Below, piece by piece: positions 1-9,750 of a stretch of DNA of 64,000 bases (its first letter is position 1; the number at the start of each line of letters is the position of its first letter). Location: positions 496,001 through 560,000 of the forward strand of contig NZ_BEVZ01000003.1 in NCBI RefSeq assembly GCF_003112515.1, written 5' to 3'. Origin of the DNA: Streptomyces fragilis (lineage in GTDB: Bacteria > Actinomycetota > Actinomycetes > Streptomycetales > Streptomycetaceae). The position numbers and the translations under genes are program-made. A model generated the notes under the pieces. It saw only the letters and a program-made list of their open reading frames with translations. It was not told the origin of the DNA and did no database searches.

Positions 1-840
1 GGCGGCCGCTACTCCTACGACTCGGCGATCGGGCTCTCCCTGATGATCGCCATCGGCCCGGACCGCTTCCGCGAGATGCTCGAGGGCTTCCACCTGGTCG
101 ACGAGCACTTCCGCACCGCCCCGCCGGAGGAGAACGCGCCGCTGCTGCTGGGCCTGCTGGGCATCTGGTACAACAACTTCCACGACGCCCAGTCGCACGC
201 GGTCCTGCCCTACAGCCACTACCTGTCGAAGTTCACGGCCTACCTGCAGCAGCTGGACATGGAGTCCAACGGCAAGTACGTGGCCCGCGACGGGCGGCCG
301 GTGGAGTGGCAGACCGGGCCGGTGGTCTGGGGCACGCCCGGCACCAACGGGCAGCACGCGTACTACCAGTTGATCCACCAGGGCACCAAGCTGATCCCCG
401 CCGACTTCATCGGCTTCGCCCGCCCGGTGGACGGGCTGAGCGCCGAACTCGAGGCGCAGCACGACCTGTTGATGGCCAACTTCTTCGCCCAGACGCAGGC
501 GCTGGCCTTCGGCAAGACGCCGGAGGAGGTCCGCGCGGAGGGGGTCGCCGAGGAACTGGTGCCGCACCGCACGTTCCTGGGCAACCACCCGACGACCACC
601 ATCCTGGCCGAGTCGCTCACGCCGTCGGTGCTGGGGCAGCTGGTCGCGCTCTACGAGCACAAGGTGTTCGTCCAGGGCGCGGTGTGGGACATCGACTCCT
701 TCGACCAGTGGGGCGTCGAGCTCGGCAAGGTCCTCGCCAAGCGGGTGGAGCCGGCGCTCACGGAGGGGGCGGACGTGCCGGGGCTGGACGCCTCCACGAA
801 GGCCCTGGTCGCCACGTACCGCGAGCTGCGGGGTCGCTGA
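1..840 (+). CDS. pgi: glucose-6-phosphate isomerase, C-terminal part (5' end outside window)
   Basis: Interconverts glucose-6-phosphate and fructose-6-phosphate in the cytoplasm, linking glycolysis to the pentose-phosphate operon that follows on the other strand. The frame is open from base 1, so the N-terminus lies outside the window; 279 residues are visible. It begins with the PGI signature [14 protein letters not shown], and the second signature [13 protein letters not shown] (with its conserved His) lies near residue 117. The C-terminal DQWGVELGK motif is also typical of the family. It converges with pgl and is followed by a strong hairpin at 1102-1139. Confidence 0.96.
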   Translation, partial: GGRYSYDSAIGLSLMIAIGPDRFREMLEGFHLVDEHFRTAPPEENAPLLLGLLGIWYNNFHDAQSHAVLPYSHYLSKFTAYLQQLDMESNGKYVARDGRPVEWQTGPVVWGTPGTNGQHAYYQLIHQGTKLIPADFIGFARPVDGLSAELEAQHDLLMANFFAQTQALAFGKTPEEVRAEGVAEELVPHRTFLGNHPTTTILAESLTPSVLGQLVALYEHKVFVQGAVWDIDSFDQWGVELGKVLAKRVEPALTEGADVPGLDASTKALVATYRELRGR

Positions 841-1151
841 CCCTCGCCTCACGCGGGGTGGGGGCCGGCCGCTGCGCGGGGCCGTTCCCCCACCCCGCCC
901 CTTCCCGTGAACCGGGGCTCCGCCCCGGACCCCGGGCCCCGCGCAGCGAACCGCCCCGTGCGTACGTGAGGCCTGCGCCACCCGTGCCGCCCCAGCGGCA
1001 CGATTGCCCGCAGGGTGAACCGGCCGGTTCGCCGCGGGAGCGTCGCCCACCCTGCGGGCGGCTGGGCCGCCCAGGGGCGGCACGGGCGGGCGCAGGCACA
1101 GCGAAGCCCCCGGCACCGACATCGGCACCGGGGGCTTCGGCGGAGCCAGGG
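841..1151. other. convergent intergenic region pgi/pgl
   Basis: This 311-bp gap between the ends of pgi and pgl shows no credible gene. It holds two inverted-repeat structures. One is a possible cruciform at 1006-1059: a 12-bp outer stem (GCCCGCAGGGTG / CACCCTGCGGGC) enclosing the palindrome AACCGGCCGGTT. The other is the terminator at 1102-1139. Confidence 0.7.
1102..1139. terminator. bidirectional hairpin terminator between pgi and pgl
   Basis: Near-perfect inverted repeat CGAAGCCCCCGG ... CCGGGGGCTTCG with an additional inner CCGA/TCGG pairing. It lies between two convergent genes, so it can serve both. There is no U-tract, which is usual in Streptomyces. Confidence 0.75.
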
Positions 1152-1907
1152 CTACAGCTTGGACGCCGCCGCAGCGTCGAGGAGCCAGAGCGTGCTCTCA
1201 CGCCCGTGGACCCCCGCCGCGGGGGCGTCGGCCGGGTCGACCCCGCCCCCCAGGACGGTGGACGCCGCCTCCGCCTTGTCCTCACCCGCCGCGAGGAGCC
1301 ACACCTGACGCGCCGCCCGGATCGCCGGCAGCGTCAGCGACACCCGCACCGGCGGCGGCTTCGGCGCCTCCCGCACGGCGACCACCGTGCGCTCCGTCTC
1401 CCGCACCCCGGGCAGCCCGGGGAAGAGGGAGGCGACGTGGGTGTCGGGGCCGACGCCCAGCATCAGCACGTCGAACTCCGGCACCGCCGCGCCGTCCCCG
1501 GCGGCCAGCGCCAGTTCCTGCGCGTAGGCGGCGGCCGCCGCCTCCACGTCGTCGCCGTGCGGCCCGTCGGAGGCCGGCATCGCGTGCACCCGGGTCGGGT
1601 CCACCGGAACGGCGTCCAGCAGCGCCCGGCGGGCCTGCGTGACGTTGCGCTCCGGGTCCCCGGCCGGCAGGTACCGCTCGTCGCCCCACCACAGGTCCAG
1701 GCGGGCCCAGTCCACGGCGTCCCGCGCGGGCGACTCGGCCAGCGCCGCCAGCAGCCCGTTGCCGTTGCGGCCGCCGGTCAGCACCACGGAGGCGTGCCCC
1801 CGTGCGGCCTGGGCGTCGGCCACGGCGGTGACCAGCCGCGCGGCGGCGGCCCGCGCCATCAGGTCCTTGTCGCGGTGGACCAGCAGCCGCGCCTCGCCCC
1901 CGCTCAC
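1152..1907 (-). CDS. pgl: 6-phosphogluconolactonase
   Basis: Hydrolyses 6-phosphogluconolactone to 6-phosphogluconate, the second step of the oxidative pentose-phosphate branch. The 251-residue protein is of normal length for the DevB/Pgl family. It has the N-terminal LTGGRNGNGLL segment and the family's WWGDERY motif near residue 74, followed by ERN. The GTG start at 1907 overlaps the opcA stop in a GTGA, so the two are translationally coupled. It is the last gene of tkt-tal-zwf-opcA-pgl. Confidence 0.95.
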   Translation of the reverse strand: MSGGEARLLVHRDKDLMARAAAARLVTAVADAQAARGHASVVLTGGRNGNGLLAALAESPARDAVDWARLDLWWGDERYLPAGDPERNVTQARRALLDAVPVDPTRVHAMPASDGPHGDDVEAAAAAYAQELALAAGDGAAVPEFDVLMLGVGPDTHVASLFPGLPGVRETERTVVAVREAPKPPPVRVSLTLPAIRAARQVWLLAAGEDKAEAASTVLGGGVDPADAPAAGVHGRESTLWLLDAAAASKL

Positions 1908-3004
1908 TTGGCCGCCGCCCGCTTCACGGCGGGACCCCGCTTGGCGGTCCGCTTGGCGGGACCCTTCACGACGTCCTCCTCGGGCACCGGCACCGCCTCC
2001 GCGTCACCGTCGCCGGAGGCGTTCTGCACCGGAACGCCCCGCGCCTCCTCCCCGCCGAAGGTCTCGGCGGCGTCCGCGCCGGCGTAGAGCCGGTCCACCC
2101 CGTACTGCAGGGTGGCGGCGTACGTCTCGTCGGGGTCCAGCCGCCGCAGCTCCTCGGCGATCAGCTCCGAGGTCTCCCGCCGCTTGAGCGCCACCTGGCG
2201 GTCCGGCTGGCCCTCGATGCCGAGGGTGGCCAGGGTGCCGTCGGCACGGTCCAGGGTGATCCGGCCGCAGCTGGTGTCCATCCGGACGCCGGTCAGGCCC
2301 GGCCCGGCCGAGCGGGTGCGGCGCACCGGCACGTCGAGCCGCTCCGCCAGCCACATGGCCAGCAGCTCGCAGCTCGGGTTGAACTCCTCGCCCTCGACCT
2401 CGACGGCCTTGACCTGGCAGGCGACCTGGTCGAGCGCGGCGGCCAGCATCGACCGCCAGGGGGTGATCCGGGTCCACGACAGGTCGGTGTCGCCGGGGGT
2501 GTAGGCCTCGGACAGCCCGCGCAGCTCGCCGACCGGGTCCTCCGCCGCGTAGGTGTCCGTGACCCGGCGCTGGGCGAGGGCGCCCAGCGGGTCCTTCGCC
2601 GGGTCCAGCGGCGCGTTCACCGGCCACCAGACCACCACGGGGGCGTCCGGCAGCAGCAGCGGCAGCACCACGGACTGGGCGTGGTTGACCACCTCGCCGT
2701 AGAGCCGCAGCACCACCGTCTCGCCCGCCCCGGCGTCCGCGCCCAGGCGCACCTCGGCGTCGAGGCGGGACTGGGTGCGGTCGCGCGGGGAGCGGGCGTG
2801 CCGCTTGATGACCGCGATCAGCCGCGCGGGGTGCTCGTGCGAGGCCTCCGACGCCGCCTTCATGGCGTCGTAGGCGTTCTCCTCGTCGGTGACGACGACC
2901 AGGGTGAGCACCATGCCGACGGCAGGGGCGCCCAGTGCGCGGCGTCCCTGGACCAGCGCCTTGTTGATCTTGCTGGCCGTGGTGTCGGTGAGGTCGATCT
3001 TCAT
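1904..3004 (-). CDS. opcA: glucose-6-phosphate dehydrogenase assembly protein OpcA
   Basis: Actinobacterial and cyanobacterial protein known to be needed for assembly or redox-dependent activation of glucose-6-phosphate dehydrogenase. The 366-residue product shows family features such as the VVVWWPVNAP segment and the DLSWTRITPWR motif. The C-terminus is a Lys/Arg/Ala tail (about residues 343-366) that looks unstructured. The ATG start overlaps the zwf stop (ATGA), as expected for a partner made in step with Zwf. Confidence 0.95.
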   Translation of the reverse strand: MKIDLTDTTASKINKALVQGRRALGAPAVGMVLTLVVVTDEENAYDAMKAASEASHEHPARLIAVIKRHARSPRDRTQSRLDAEVRLGADAGAGETVVLRLYGEVVNHAQSVVLPLLLPDAPVVVWWPVNAPLDPAKDPLGALAQRRVTDTYAAEDPVGELRGLSEAYTPGDTDLSWTRITPWRSMLAAALDQVACQVKAVEVEGEEFNPSCELLAMWLAERLDVPVRRTRSAGPGLTGVRMDTSCGRITLDRADGTLATLGIEGQPDRQVALKRRETSELIAEELRRLDPDETYAATLQYGVDRLYAGADAAETFGGEEARGVPVQNASGDGDAEAVPVPEEDVVKGPAKRTAKRGPAVKRAAAK

Positions 3005-4539
3005 GGCCGGCGCCAGCTCCGTCCGTCTCGTGCGAGCATCTCGTCCGCTTCTGCGGGTCCCCAGGTTCCGGCCGGATATTGGGCGGGGGCGCCCTCGGTG
3101 TCCCAGAACTGCTCGATCGGGTCGAGGATCTTCCAGGACAGCTCGACCTCCTCCGTGCGCGGGAAGAGGTTGGCGTCGCCGAGGAGGACGTCCAGGATGA
3201 GCCGCTCGTAGGCCTCCGGGCTGGACTCGGTGAAGGACTCGCCGTAGGCGAAGTCCATCGAGACGTCCCGGATCTCCATGGAGGTGCCCGGCACCTTGGA
3301 GCCGAACCGGACCGTCATGCCCTCGTCCGGCTGCACCCGGATCACCATGGCGTTCTGCCCCAGCTCCTCGGTGGCCGTGTGGCCGAACGGGGAGTGCGGC
3401 GCACGCTGGAAGACCACCGCGATCTCGGTGACCCTGCGGCCCAGCCGCTTGCCGGTGCGCAGGTAGAAGGGGACGCCCGCCCAGCGGCGGTTGTCTATCT
3501 CCAGCTTGATCGCGGCGTAGGTGTCGGTCCGGGAGGACTGGTCGATGCCCTCCTCCTCCAGGTAGCCGACGGCCTTCGCGCCGCCCTGCCAGCCCGCCGT
3601 GTACTGCGCGCGCACCGTGGAGGCGCCCAGGTCGGAGGGGAGCCGCACCGCGCCGAGGACCTTGGTCTTCTCGGCGGCCAGCGCGTCCGCGTCGAAGGAG
3701 GCGGGCTCCTCCATCGCGGTCAGGGCGAGCAGCTGGAGCAGGTGGTTCTGGATGACGTCACGGGCAGCGCCGATGCCGTCGTAGTAGCCGGCCCGGCCGC
3801 CGATGCCGATGTCCTCGGCCATCGTGATCTGGACGTGGTCCACGTAGGACCGGTTCCACAGCGGCTCGAACATCTGGTTGGCGAAGCGGAGCGCCAGGAT
3901 GTTCTGGACGGTCTCCTTGCCGAGGTAGTGGTCGATGCGGAAGACCTGCTCCGGCTGGAACACCTCGTGGACCAGGGAGTTGAGCTCCTCGGCCGACTTC
4001 AGGTCGTGCCCGAACGGCTTCTCGATCACCGCGCGGCGCCAGGATCCGTCCTTCTGGTCGGCCAGGCCGTGCTTCTTCAGCTGCTGGATGACCACCGGGA
4101 AGGAACCGGGCGGGACGGACAGGTAGAAGGCGAAGTTTCCGCCGGTGCCCTGGGCGCGGTTCAGCTCGTCGATGGTGTCGCGCAGCGACTCGAAGGACGC
4201 GTCGTCGTCGAAGGAGCCCTGGACGAACCGCATGCCCTGGGCCAGCTGCTGCCAGACCTCCTCGCGGAACGGCGTGCGGGAGTGCTCCTTGACGGCGTCG
4301 TGGACCACCTGGGCGAAGTCCTCGTCCGCCCACTCACGGCGGGCGAAGCCCACCAGGGAGAAACCCGGCGGCAGCAGACCACGGTTCGCGAGGTCGTACA
4401 CCGCCGGCATCAGCTTCTTGCGGGACAGGTCGCCCGTGACGCCGAAGATCACCAGGCCCGACGGCCCCGCGATGCGCGGGAGCCGTCGGTCCAGGGCGTC
4501 ACGGAGCGGGTTGGCTCCGGTGACAGGGGAAGGTGACAA
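3001..4539 (-). CDS. zwf: glucose-6-phosphate 1-dehydrogenase
   Basis: Oxidises glucose-6-phosphate to the lactone with reduction of NADP, the entry step of the oxidative pathway. The 512-residue protein has the nucleotide-binding motif GVTGDLSRKKLMPAVYDL near residue 33 and the active-site motif RIDHYLGKE near residue 202. I chose the TTG start at 4539: it lies 3 bp after the tal stop, and GGAGGG sits seven bases before it, whereas no ATG or GTG in the frame has a better site. The rare start codon may tune its dose relative to tal and opcA. Confidence 0.96.
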   Translation of the reverse strand: MSPSPVTGANPLRDALDRRLPRIAGPSGLVIFGVTGDLSRKKLMPAVYDLANRGLLPPGFSLVGFARREWADEDFAQVVHDAVKEHSRTPFREEVWQQLAQGMRFVQGSFDDDASFESLRDTIDELNRAQGTGGNFAFYLSVPPGSFPVVIQQLKKHGLADQKDGSWRRAVIEKPFGHDLKSAEELNSLVHEVFQPEQVFRIDHYLGKETVQNILALRFANQMFEPLWNRSYVDHVQITMAEDIGIGGRAGYYDGIGAARDVIQNHLLQLLALTAMEEPASFDADALAAEKTKVLGAVRLPSDLGASTVRAQYTAGWQGGAKAVGYLEEEGIDQSSRTDTYAAIKLEIDNRRWAGVPFYLRTGKRLGRRVTEIAVVFQRAPHSPFGHTATEELGQNAMVIRVQPDEGMTVRFGSKVPGTSMEIRDVSMDFAYGESFTESSPEAYERLILDVLLGDANLFPRTEEVELSWKILDPIEQFWDTEGAPAQYPAGTWGPAEADEMLARDGRSWRRP

Positions 4540-4542
4540 GGT

Positions 4543-5661
4543 CTAGCCCTCCGAGGGGGCGAGCTTCTCGAGCTCGGCCTGGGTCGAGGCGAGCAGGTCG
4601 TTCCAGGCGGCCTCGAACTTCTCGACGCCCTCCTTCTCCAGCAGCTCGACGACCTCGTCGTACGAGATGCCCAGGGCCTCGACGGCGTCGAGGTCGGCGC
4701 GGGCCTGCTCGTAGGTGCCGGTGACCGTGTCGCCGGAGATCTGGCCGTGGTCGCCGACGGCCTCGAGGGTGCCGCCCGGCATGGTGTTCACCGTGTTCGG
4801 CGCGACCAGGTCGTCGACGTACAGGGTGTCCTTGTAGGCCTTGTCCTTGACGCCGGTGGAGGCCCACAGCGGGCGCTGGCGGTTGGCGCCGGCGCGCTCC
4901 AGGGCGTTCCAGCGCTCGGAGGAGAAGACCTCCTCGTAGGCCTGGTAGGCCAGACGGGCGTTGGCGAGGGCGGCCTTGCCGCGCAGGGCCTTGGCCTCGT
5001 CGGTGCCCAGGGCGTCGATCCGCTTGTCGATCTCGGTGTCGACCCGCGAGACGAAGAAGGAGGCCACGGAGTGGATCTTCGACAGGTCCAGGCCGCGCTC
5101 CTTGGCCTTCTCCAGGCCGGCCAGGTAGGCGTCCATCACCTGGCGGTAGCGCTCCAGCGAGAAGATCAGCGTGACGTTGACGCTGATGCCCAGGCCGATG
5201 ACCTCGGTGATCGCGGGGATGCCCGCCAGGGTCGCCGGGATCTTGATCAGCGTGTTGGGGCGGTCCACCAGCCAGGCCAGCTGCTTGGCCTCGGCGACCG
5301 TGGCCCGCTCGTTGTGGGCCAGGCGGGGGTCGACCTCGATCGACACCCGGCCGTCACGGCCGTCGGTGGCGTCGAAGACGGGCCGCAGCACGTCGGCGGC
5401 GTCGCGGACGTCCGCCGTCGTGATCATCCGGATCGCCTCCTCGACCGTCACCTTGCGGGCGGCGAGGTCGGCGAGCTGCGTGTCGTAGCCGTGGCCCTCG
5501 GAGATCGCCTTCTGGAAGATCGACGGGTTGGTGGTGACACCGACCACGTGCTGGTCGTCGATCAGTTCCTGCAGGGAGCCGGACGAGATCAGGGTGCGGG
5601 ACAGGTCGTCCAGCCAGATCGCCACACCCTCGTCGGAGAGGCGCTTGAGTGCGTCTGTCAT
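4543..5661 (-). CDS. tal: transaldolase
   Basis: Transfers dihydroxyacetone units between sugar phosphates in the non-oxidative pentose-phosphate pathway. At 372 residues it is of the longer type found in actinobacteria and cyanobacteria. [11 protein letters not shown] near residue 44 and the Schiff-base lysine segment NTLIKIPAT near residue 135 are visible. It follows tkt after 34 bp and ends 3 bp before the zwf start, so it is the second gene of the operon. Confidence 0.96.
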   Translation of the reverse strand: MTDALKRLSDEGVAIWLDDLSRTLISSGSLQELIDDQHVVGVTTNPSIFQKAISEGHGYDTQLADLAARKVTVEEAIRMITTADVRDAADVLRPVFDATDGRDGRVSIEVDPRLAHNERATVAEAKQLAWLVDRPNTLIKIPATLAGIPAITEVIGLGISVNVTLIFSLERYRQVMDAYLAGLEKAKERGLDLSKIHSVASFFVSRVDTEIDKRIDALGTDEAKALRGKAALANARLAYQAYEEVFSSERWNALERAGANRQRPLWASTGVKDKAYKDTLYVDDLVAPNTVNTMPGGTLEAVGDHGQISGDTVTGTYEQARADLDAVEALGISYDEVVELLEKEGVEKFEAAWNDLLASTQAELEKLAPSEG

Positions 5662-5695
5662 GAGTTCTGCATCTCCTACTTGATCGGTATCAGCG

Positions 5696-7783
5696 TCAGC
5701 GCTGGGCGGCGGCGAGGGATTCCCGGGCCTGGGCGGCCACGTTCTCGGCGGTGAAGCCGTACTCGCGGAACAGCACCTTCGCGTCGGCGGAGGCGCCGAA
5801 GTGCTCCAGCGAGACGATCCGGCCGGCGTCGCCCACGAAGCGGTGCCAGGTCAGGCCGACACCGGCCTCGACCGCGACCCGCGCCTTCACCGACGGGGGC
5901 AGGACGCTGTCGCGGTACGCCTGGTCCTGCTCGTCGAACCACTCCACGGACGGCATCGAGACGACCCGGGTCGGGACGCCCTCGGCCTGCAGCTGCTCGC
6001 GGGCCTCGACGGCCAGGTGCACCTCGGAGCCGGTGGCGATCAGGACGACCTGGGGCTCGCCACCCTCGGCGTCCTTGAGCACGTAGCCGCCGCGGGCGGT
6101 GTCCTCGTTCGCCTCGTACACCGGCACGCCCTGGCGGGTGAGCGCCAGACCGTGCGGGGCGCCCTTGCCGAACTCCTTCGTCCAGCGGCGCATGATCTCG
6201 CGCCAGGCGATCGCCGTCTCGTTGGCGTCGGCCGGGCGGACGATGTTCAGGCCCGGGATGGCGCGCAGCGAGGCCAGGTGCTCCACCGGCTGGTGGGTCG
6301 GGCCGTCCTCGCCGAGGCCGATCGAGTCGTGCGTCCACACGAAGGTCACCGGCAGGTGCATCAGCGCGGACAGGCGTACGGCGTTGCGCATGTAGTCGGA
6401 GAACACCAGGAAGGTGCCGCCGTAGACGCGCGTGTTGCCGTGCAGGGCGATGCCGTTCATCTCGGCGCCCATGGAGTGCTCGCGGATGCCGAAGTGGATG
6501 GTGCGGCCGTACGGGTCGGCCTCCGGCAGCGGGTTGCCCTTCGGGAGGAAGGAGCTGGTCTTGTCGATCGTGGTGTTGTTGGAGCCGGCCAGGTCGGCCG
6601 AGCCGCCCCACAGCTCCGGCACGACCGAGCCGAGCGCCTGCAGCACCTTGCCGGAGGCGGCACGGGTGGCCACCGAGGTGCCCGCCTCGAAGACCGGGAG
6701 CTTCTCCTCCCAGCCGGCCGGCAGCTCGCCCGCGGCGATGCGGTCGAACTCGGCGGCCCGCTCCGGGTTGGCCTCGCGCCACGCCTGGAACTGCTTGTCC
6801 CACTCGGCGCGGGCGTCCCGGCCGCGGTCCAGGGCCTTGCGGGTGTGGCCGATGACCTCGTCGGAGACCTCGAAGGTCTGCTCCGGGTCGAAGCCCAGCA
6901 CGCGCTTGGTCGCCGCGACCTCGTCGTCGCCGAGCGCCGAGCCGTGCGCGGCCTCGGTGTTCTGCGCGTTCGGGGCGGGCCAGGCGATGATGGAGCGCAT
7001 CGCGATGAACGACGGCCGGTCGGTGACGGCCTTCGCGGCCTGGACGGCCTCGTAGATCGCGGCCGGGTCCAGGTCGCCGTTCTCCTGCGGCTCGACCCGC
7101 TGGACGTGCCAGCCGTAGGCCTCGTACCGCTTGCAGACGTCCTCGGAGACCGCGGTCTCCGTGTCGCCCTCGATCGAGATGTGGTTGTCGTCCCACAGCA
7201 GGACCAGGTTGCCCAGCTTCTGGTGGCCCGCCATGGAGGAGGCCTCGGCGGCGATGCCCTCCTGGAGGCAGCCGTCGCCGGCGACGCAGAAGACGAAGTG
7301 GTCGAAGGGGGACTCGCCCGGTGCCGCCTCGGGGTCGAAGAGGCCGCGCTCGTAGCGGGAGGCCATCGCCATGCCGACGGCGTTCGCCACGCCCTGCCCC
7401 AGCGGGCCGGTGGTGGTCTCCACGCCGGTGGTGTGGCCGTACTCCGGGTGACCGGGGGTCTTGGAGCCCCAGGTGCGGAAGGCCTTCAGGTCGTCCAGCT
7501 CCAGGCCGAAGCCGGCCAGGTAGAGCTGGGTGTAGAGGGTCAGGGACGAGTGCCCCGCCGAGAGGACGAAGCGGTCACGTCCCACCCAGTCGGCGTCGGA
7601 GGGGTCGTGGCGCATCACCTTCTGGAACAGCGTGTACGCCGCCGGCGCGAGGCTCATGGCCGTACCGGGATGGCCGTTGCCGACCTTCTGTACGGCGTCG
7701 GCGGCCAGGATGCGGGCGGTGTCCACCGCGCGCCGGTCCAGCTCTGTCCACTCGAGGGCTGTGGTGGTCGGCTTGTTGCTCAC
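5696..7783 (-). CDS. tkt: transketolase
   Basis: Thiamine-diphosphate enzyme moving two-carbon units between sugar phosphates. The 695-residue protein is full length: N-terminal [18 protein letters not shown], the TPP motif GDGCLQEG near residue 169, the central pyrimidine-binding domain with [18 protein letters not shown], and the C-terminal transketolase domain. The start is GTG at 7783, with AGGAG 12 bases upstream. It is the first gene of the pentose-phosphate operon, and the long upstream region carries a repeated element that may control it. Confidence 0.97.
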   Translation of the reverse strand: MSNKPTTTALEWTELDRRAVDTARILAADAVQKVGNGHPGTAMSLAPAAYTLFQKVMRHDPSDADWVGRDRFVLSAGHSSLTLYTQLYLAGFGLELDDLKAFRTWGSKTPGHPEYGHTTGVETTTGPLGQGVANAVGMAMASRYERGLFDPEAAPGESPFDHFVFCVAGDGCLQEGIAAEASSMAGHQKLGNLVLLWDDNHISIEGDTETAVSEDVCKRYEAYGWHVQRVEPQENGDLDPAAIYEAVQAAKAVTDRPSFIAMRSIIAWPAPNAQNTEAAHGSALGDDEVAATKRVLGFDPEQTFEVSDEVIGHTRKALDRGRDARAEWDKQFQAWREANPERAAEFDRIAAGELPAGWEEKLPVFEAGTSVATRAASGKVLQALGSVVPELWGGSADLAGSNNTTIDKTSSFLPKGNPLPEADPYGRTIHFGIREHSMGAEMNGIALHGNTRVYGGTFLVFSDYMRNAVRLSALMHLPVTFVWTHDSIGLGEDGPTHQPVEHLASLRAIPGLNIVRPADANETAIAWREIMRRWTKEFGKGAPHGLALTRQGVPVYEANEDTARGGYVLKDAEGGEPQVVLIATGSEVHLAVEAREQLQAEGVPTRVVSMPSVEWFDEQDQAYRDSVLPPSVKARVAVEAGVGLTWHRFVGDAGRIVSLEHFGASADAKVLFREYGFTAENVAAQARESLAAAQR

Positions 7784-8340
7784 CCTGGGTCAGGGCTCCT
7801 CTCCACATGTCTAATGCCGGTGAGGTGTGCGCCCACCGGTACCACCGACGGGTTTCCGCGCCGCCGGCGGGTCGAGCCTATCCCCTGCAAACACGGCCTT
7901 CCGCCCTGTGACCAGAGTGTGGCCACACCCCTGATCCTTCTGCGTTCACACCCGCTCACATGGGCATTTCTTCTGCGAACGGGGCCGCTCACATGGGCGA
8001 GCGACAGGTCCCTCGGGAGGGCCTTCCGAGGGGCTCCGTGAAGGCCTTCGCCGTGCCCTCGGCGAGGGGCGTTCGCCGGGTCCGCCGAGCGGTCCGCCGC
8101 GACGTCCCTCGCCGGGTCCGCCGTGCCGGGCCCGGCCGGGTGGGGCGCGAGGCCGCCGCGGGGCACGGAAGCCTCCTGCGACGGGTTCCCCGGCCGGTGC
8201 GCCCAACACGACAGCACCCCCGCGAATCGTGGGGTCTGGGCAACGTCTAGAGTGGCGTGGTACGCGCGAGCCCTCGCCGGACCTTTCCGACAGGTCCGAT
8301 TCGGCGACGGCTCGCTGGGATGTCTCTGTCAGGGGTGTGC
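7784..8340. other. divergent control region tkt/ctaB
   Basis: This 557-bp region separates two divergent operons, and I find no credible gene in it. On the minus strand, TAGGCT (complement of 7875-7880) could be a -10 for tkt. GTGTGGCCACAC at 7917-7928 is a perfect palindrome. Two related 29-bp elements start at 7937 and 7970. For ctaB, TAGAGT at 8248-8253 may be a -10. The GC-rich middle (8040-8160) contains a 15-bp direct repeat, at 8073 and 8109. Confidence 0.6.
7937..7998. repeat. two 29-bp direct elements, 33-bp period, possible regulator sites
   Basis: Copies at 7937-7965 and 7970-7998 share CTTCTGCG at one end and CCGCTCACATGGGC at the other, with seven variable bases between (23 of 29 identical). 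The 33-bp period equals about three DNA turns, which would place both copies on one face of the helix. They lie about 155-215 bp upstream of tkt and 343-404 bp upstream of the ctaB start. No regulator is assigned. Confidence 0.5.
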
Positions 8341-9297
8341 GTGACGGCCGTTGAATCCCGTCCAGCGGCGGTGTCCGGGGCGAGCACGAGCAGCCCGAGG
8401 CCGAACCGCCGGCCGGTCCGGGCCCGGGTCATGGCGTTCGTGGCGCTCACCAAGCCGCGGATCATCGAGCTGCTGCTCATCACCACCGTTCCGGTGATGT
8501 TCCTGGCCGAGCAGGGCGTCCCCGACCTCTCGCTCGTGCTGCTGACCTGCCTCGGCGGGTACCTCTCCGCGGGCGGCGCCAACGCGCTGAACATGTGGTA
8601 CGACCGCGACATCGACGCGCTGATGGACCGCACCTCGCAGCGTCCGCTGGTCACCGGCATGGTGAGCCCGCGGGAGTGCCTGGCCTTCGGCCTCGGCCTG
8701 GCCGTCGTGTCCACGCTGCTGTTCGGGCTCACGGTCAACTGGCTGTCCGCCTGGCTCTCGCTGGGCGCGCTCTTCTTCTACGTCGTCGTCTACACGATGA
8801 TCCTCAAGCGCCGCACCGCGCAGAACATCGTCTGGGGCGGCATCGCCGGCTGCATGCCGGTGCTGATCGGCTGGTCCGCGGTCACCGACTCCCTGTCCTG
8901 GGCACCGGTCGTCCTCTTCCTCGTCATCTTCTTCTGGACGCCGCCGCACTACTGGCCGCTGTCGATGAAGGTCAAGGAGGACTACGCGCGGGCGGGCGTG
9001 CCGATGCTGCCGGTGCTGGCCTCCAACAAGGTCGTCGCCCGGCAGATCGTGGCCTACAGCTGGGTGATGGTCGCCGTCTCGCTGCTGCTGACGCCGCTGG
9101 GCTACACCGGCTGGTTCTACACCGCGGTCGCGGTGGCCGCCGGCGGCTGGTGGCTGTGGGAGGCCCACGCGCTGCAGGGCCGCGCCAAGGCGGAGGTCAC
9201 CGGGGCGAAGCTCAAGGAGATGCGGCTGTTCCACTGGTCGATCACCTACGTCTCCGTCCTCTTCGTGGCCGTGGCCGTCGACCCCTTCCTGCGCTGA
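8341..9297 (+). CDS. ctaB: protohaem IX farnesyltransferase (haem O synthase)
   Basis: Membrane prenyltransferase of the UbiA family that converts haem B to haem O for the aa3-type oxidase. The 318-residue protein has about nine membrane segments, the aspartate-rich motif [19 protein letters not shown] near residue 85, and a second motif around [17 protein letters not shown] (here [15 protein letters not shown]). The GTG at 8341 (VTAVESRP) is chosen because homologues begin there; an ATG at 8320 is an alternative. The gene is transcribed away from tkt and ends at a very strong hairpin. Confidence 0.94.
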   Translation: MTAVESRPAAVSGASTSSPRPNRRPVRARVMAFVALTKPRIIELLLITTVPVMFLAEQGVPDLSLVLLTCLGGYLSAGGANALNMWYDRDIDALMDRTSQRPLVTGMVSPRECLAFGLGLAVVSTLLFGLTVNWLSAWLSLGALFFYVVVYTMILKRRTAQNIVWGGIAGCMPVLIGWSAVTDSLSWAPVVLFLVIFFWTPPHYWPLSMKVKEDYARAGVPMLPVLASNKVVARQIVAYSWVMVAVSLLLTPLGYTGWFYTAVAVAAGGWWLWEAHALQGRAKAEVTGAKLKEMRLFHWSITYVSVLFVAVAVDPFLR

Positions 9298-9316
9298 CGC
9301 GCGTCCGCCTGCGCAC

Positions 9317-9360
9317 CGACGCGAGGGGCGGGTGGCCAACGCCACCCGCCCCTCGCGTCG
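9317..9360 (+). terminator. strong hairpin terminator after ctaB
   Basis: A perfect 20-bp stem (arms 9317-9336 and 9341-9360) closes a 4-base loop, CAAC. It lies 20 bp after the ctaB stop. Confidence 0.85.
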
Positions 9361-9380
9361 CCGGTTTCGCTACCCGTCGG

Positions 9381-9386
9381 TAGCAT
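9381..9386 (+). promoter_or_regulatory. putative -10 of a leaderless promoter for the 9394 gene
   Basis: TAGCAT fits the Streptomyces TANNNT -10 form and ends seven bases before the ATG, so the transcript may begin at or next to the start codon. There is no Shine-Dalgarno sequence. A matching -35 is not clear. Confidence 0.45.
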
Positions 9387-9393
9387 CCTGACC

Positions 9394-9750
9394 ATGGCAG
9401 ACACGCAGCAGGTTGACGAGGCGGCCGCCCCGGCGGACGCGCACGGTGAGCGGCGCGCCGCGAAGCTCGCCAAGCAGATCGGGTCCTTCGCCGCGCAGCA
9501 CGGCGGTGCGGAGGGCCAGGTGGCGCACCTCGGCCGCAAGGGGGCGCGGATCGTCCTGGTGGGCGAGGACGGCGAGTGGGGCGACCTGGTGGCCCCCACG
9601 TACGACGTGGCCGTCGCGGCCGTGACGAAGGCGGGCATCACCGTCCACGAGGACTTCGACGGGGAGTTCGCCGCGAAGGTGAGGACGGGCCCCTACGAGT
9701 GGTCCCGGATGGCCGGCATCCAGCTCGGCGGCCGCAAGAACCCCGCCTGA
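9394..9750 (+). CDS. conserved small hypothetical protein
   Basis: This 118-residue cytoplasmic protein has no motif that lets me assign a function. The N-terminal 30 residues are polar and Ala/Asp-rich. The rest looks like a small folded alpha/beta domain, with ARIVLVGEDGEWGDLV and later GPYEWSRMAG. Codon use is fully Streptomyces-like, so it is a real gene. It stands alone between ctaB and the convergent ctaA, with its own hairpin-bounded unit and probably a leaderless start. Confidence 0.75.
   Translation: MADTQQVDEAAAPADAHGERRAAKLAKQIGSFAAQHGGAEGQVAHLGRKGARIVLVGEDGEWGDLVAPTYDVAVAAVTKAGITVHEDFDGEFAAKVRTGPYEWSRMAGIQLGGRKNPA

Noticed and set aside
306..2087. A 593-codon plus-strand frame over pgi, the gap, and pgl
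   Set aside because: It overlaps recognised genes in other frames, has no domain, and is rich in Arg and Pro as GC-shadow frames are.
5801..8041. A 746-codon frame antisense to tkt
   Set aside because: It is the mirror of tkt's high-GC codon pattern, with no homology signal or start site.
8073..8123. 15-bp direct repeat TCGCCGGGTCCGCCG between tkt and ctaB
   Set aside because: It is low-complexity GC-rich sequence; I judged chance or neutral duplication more likely than an operator.
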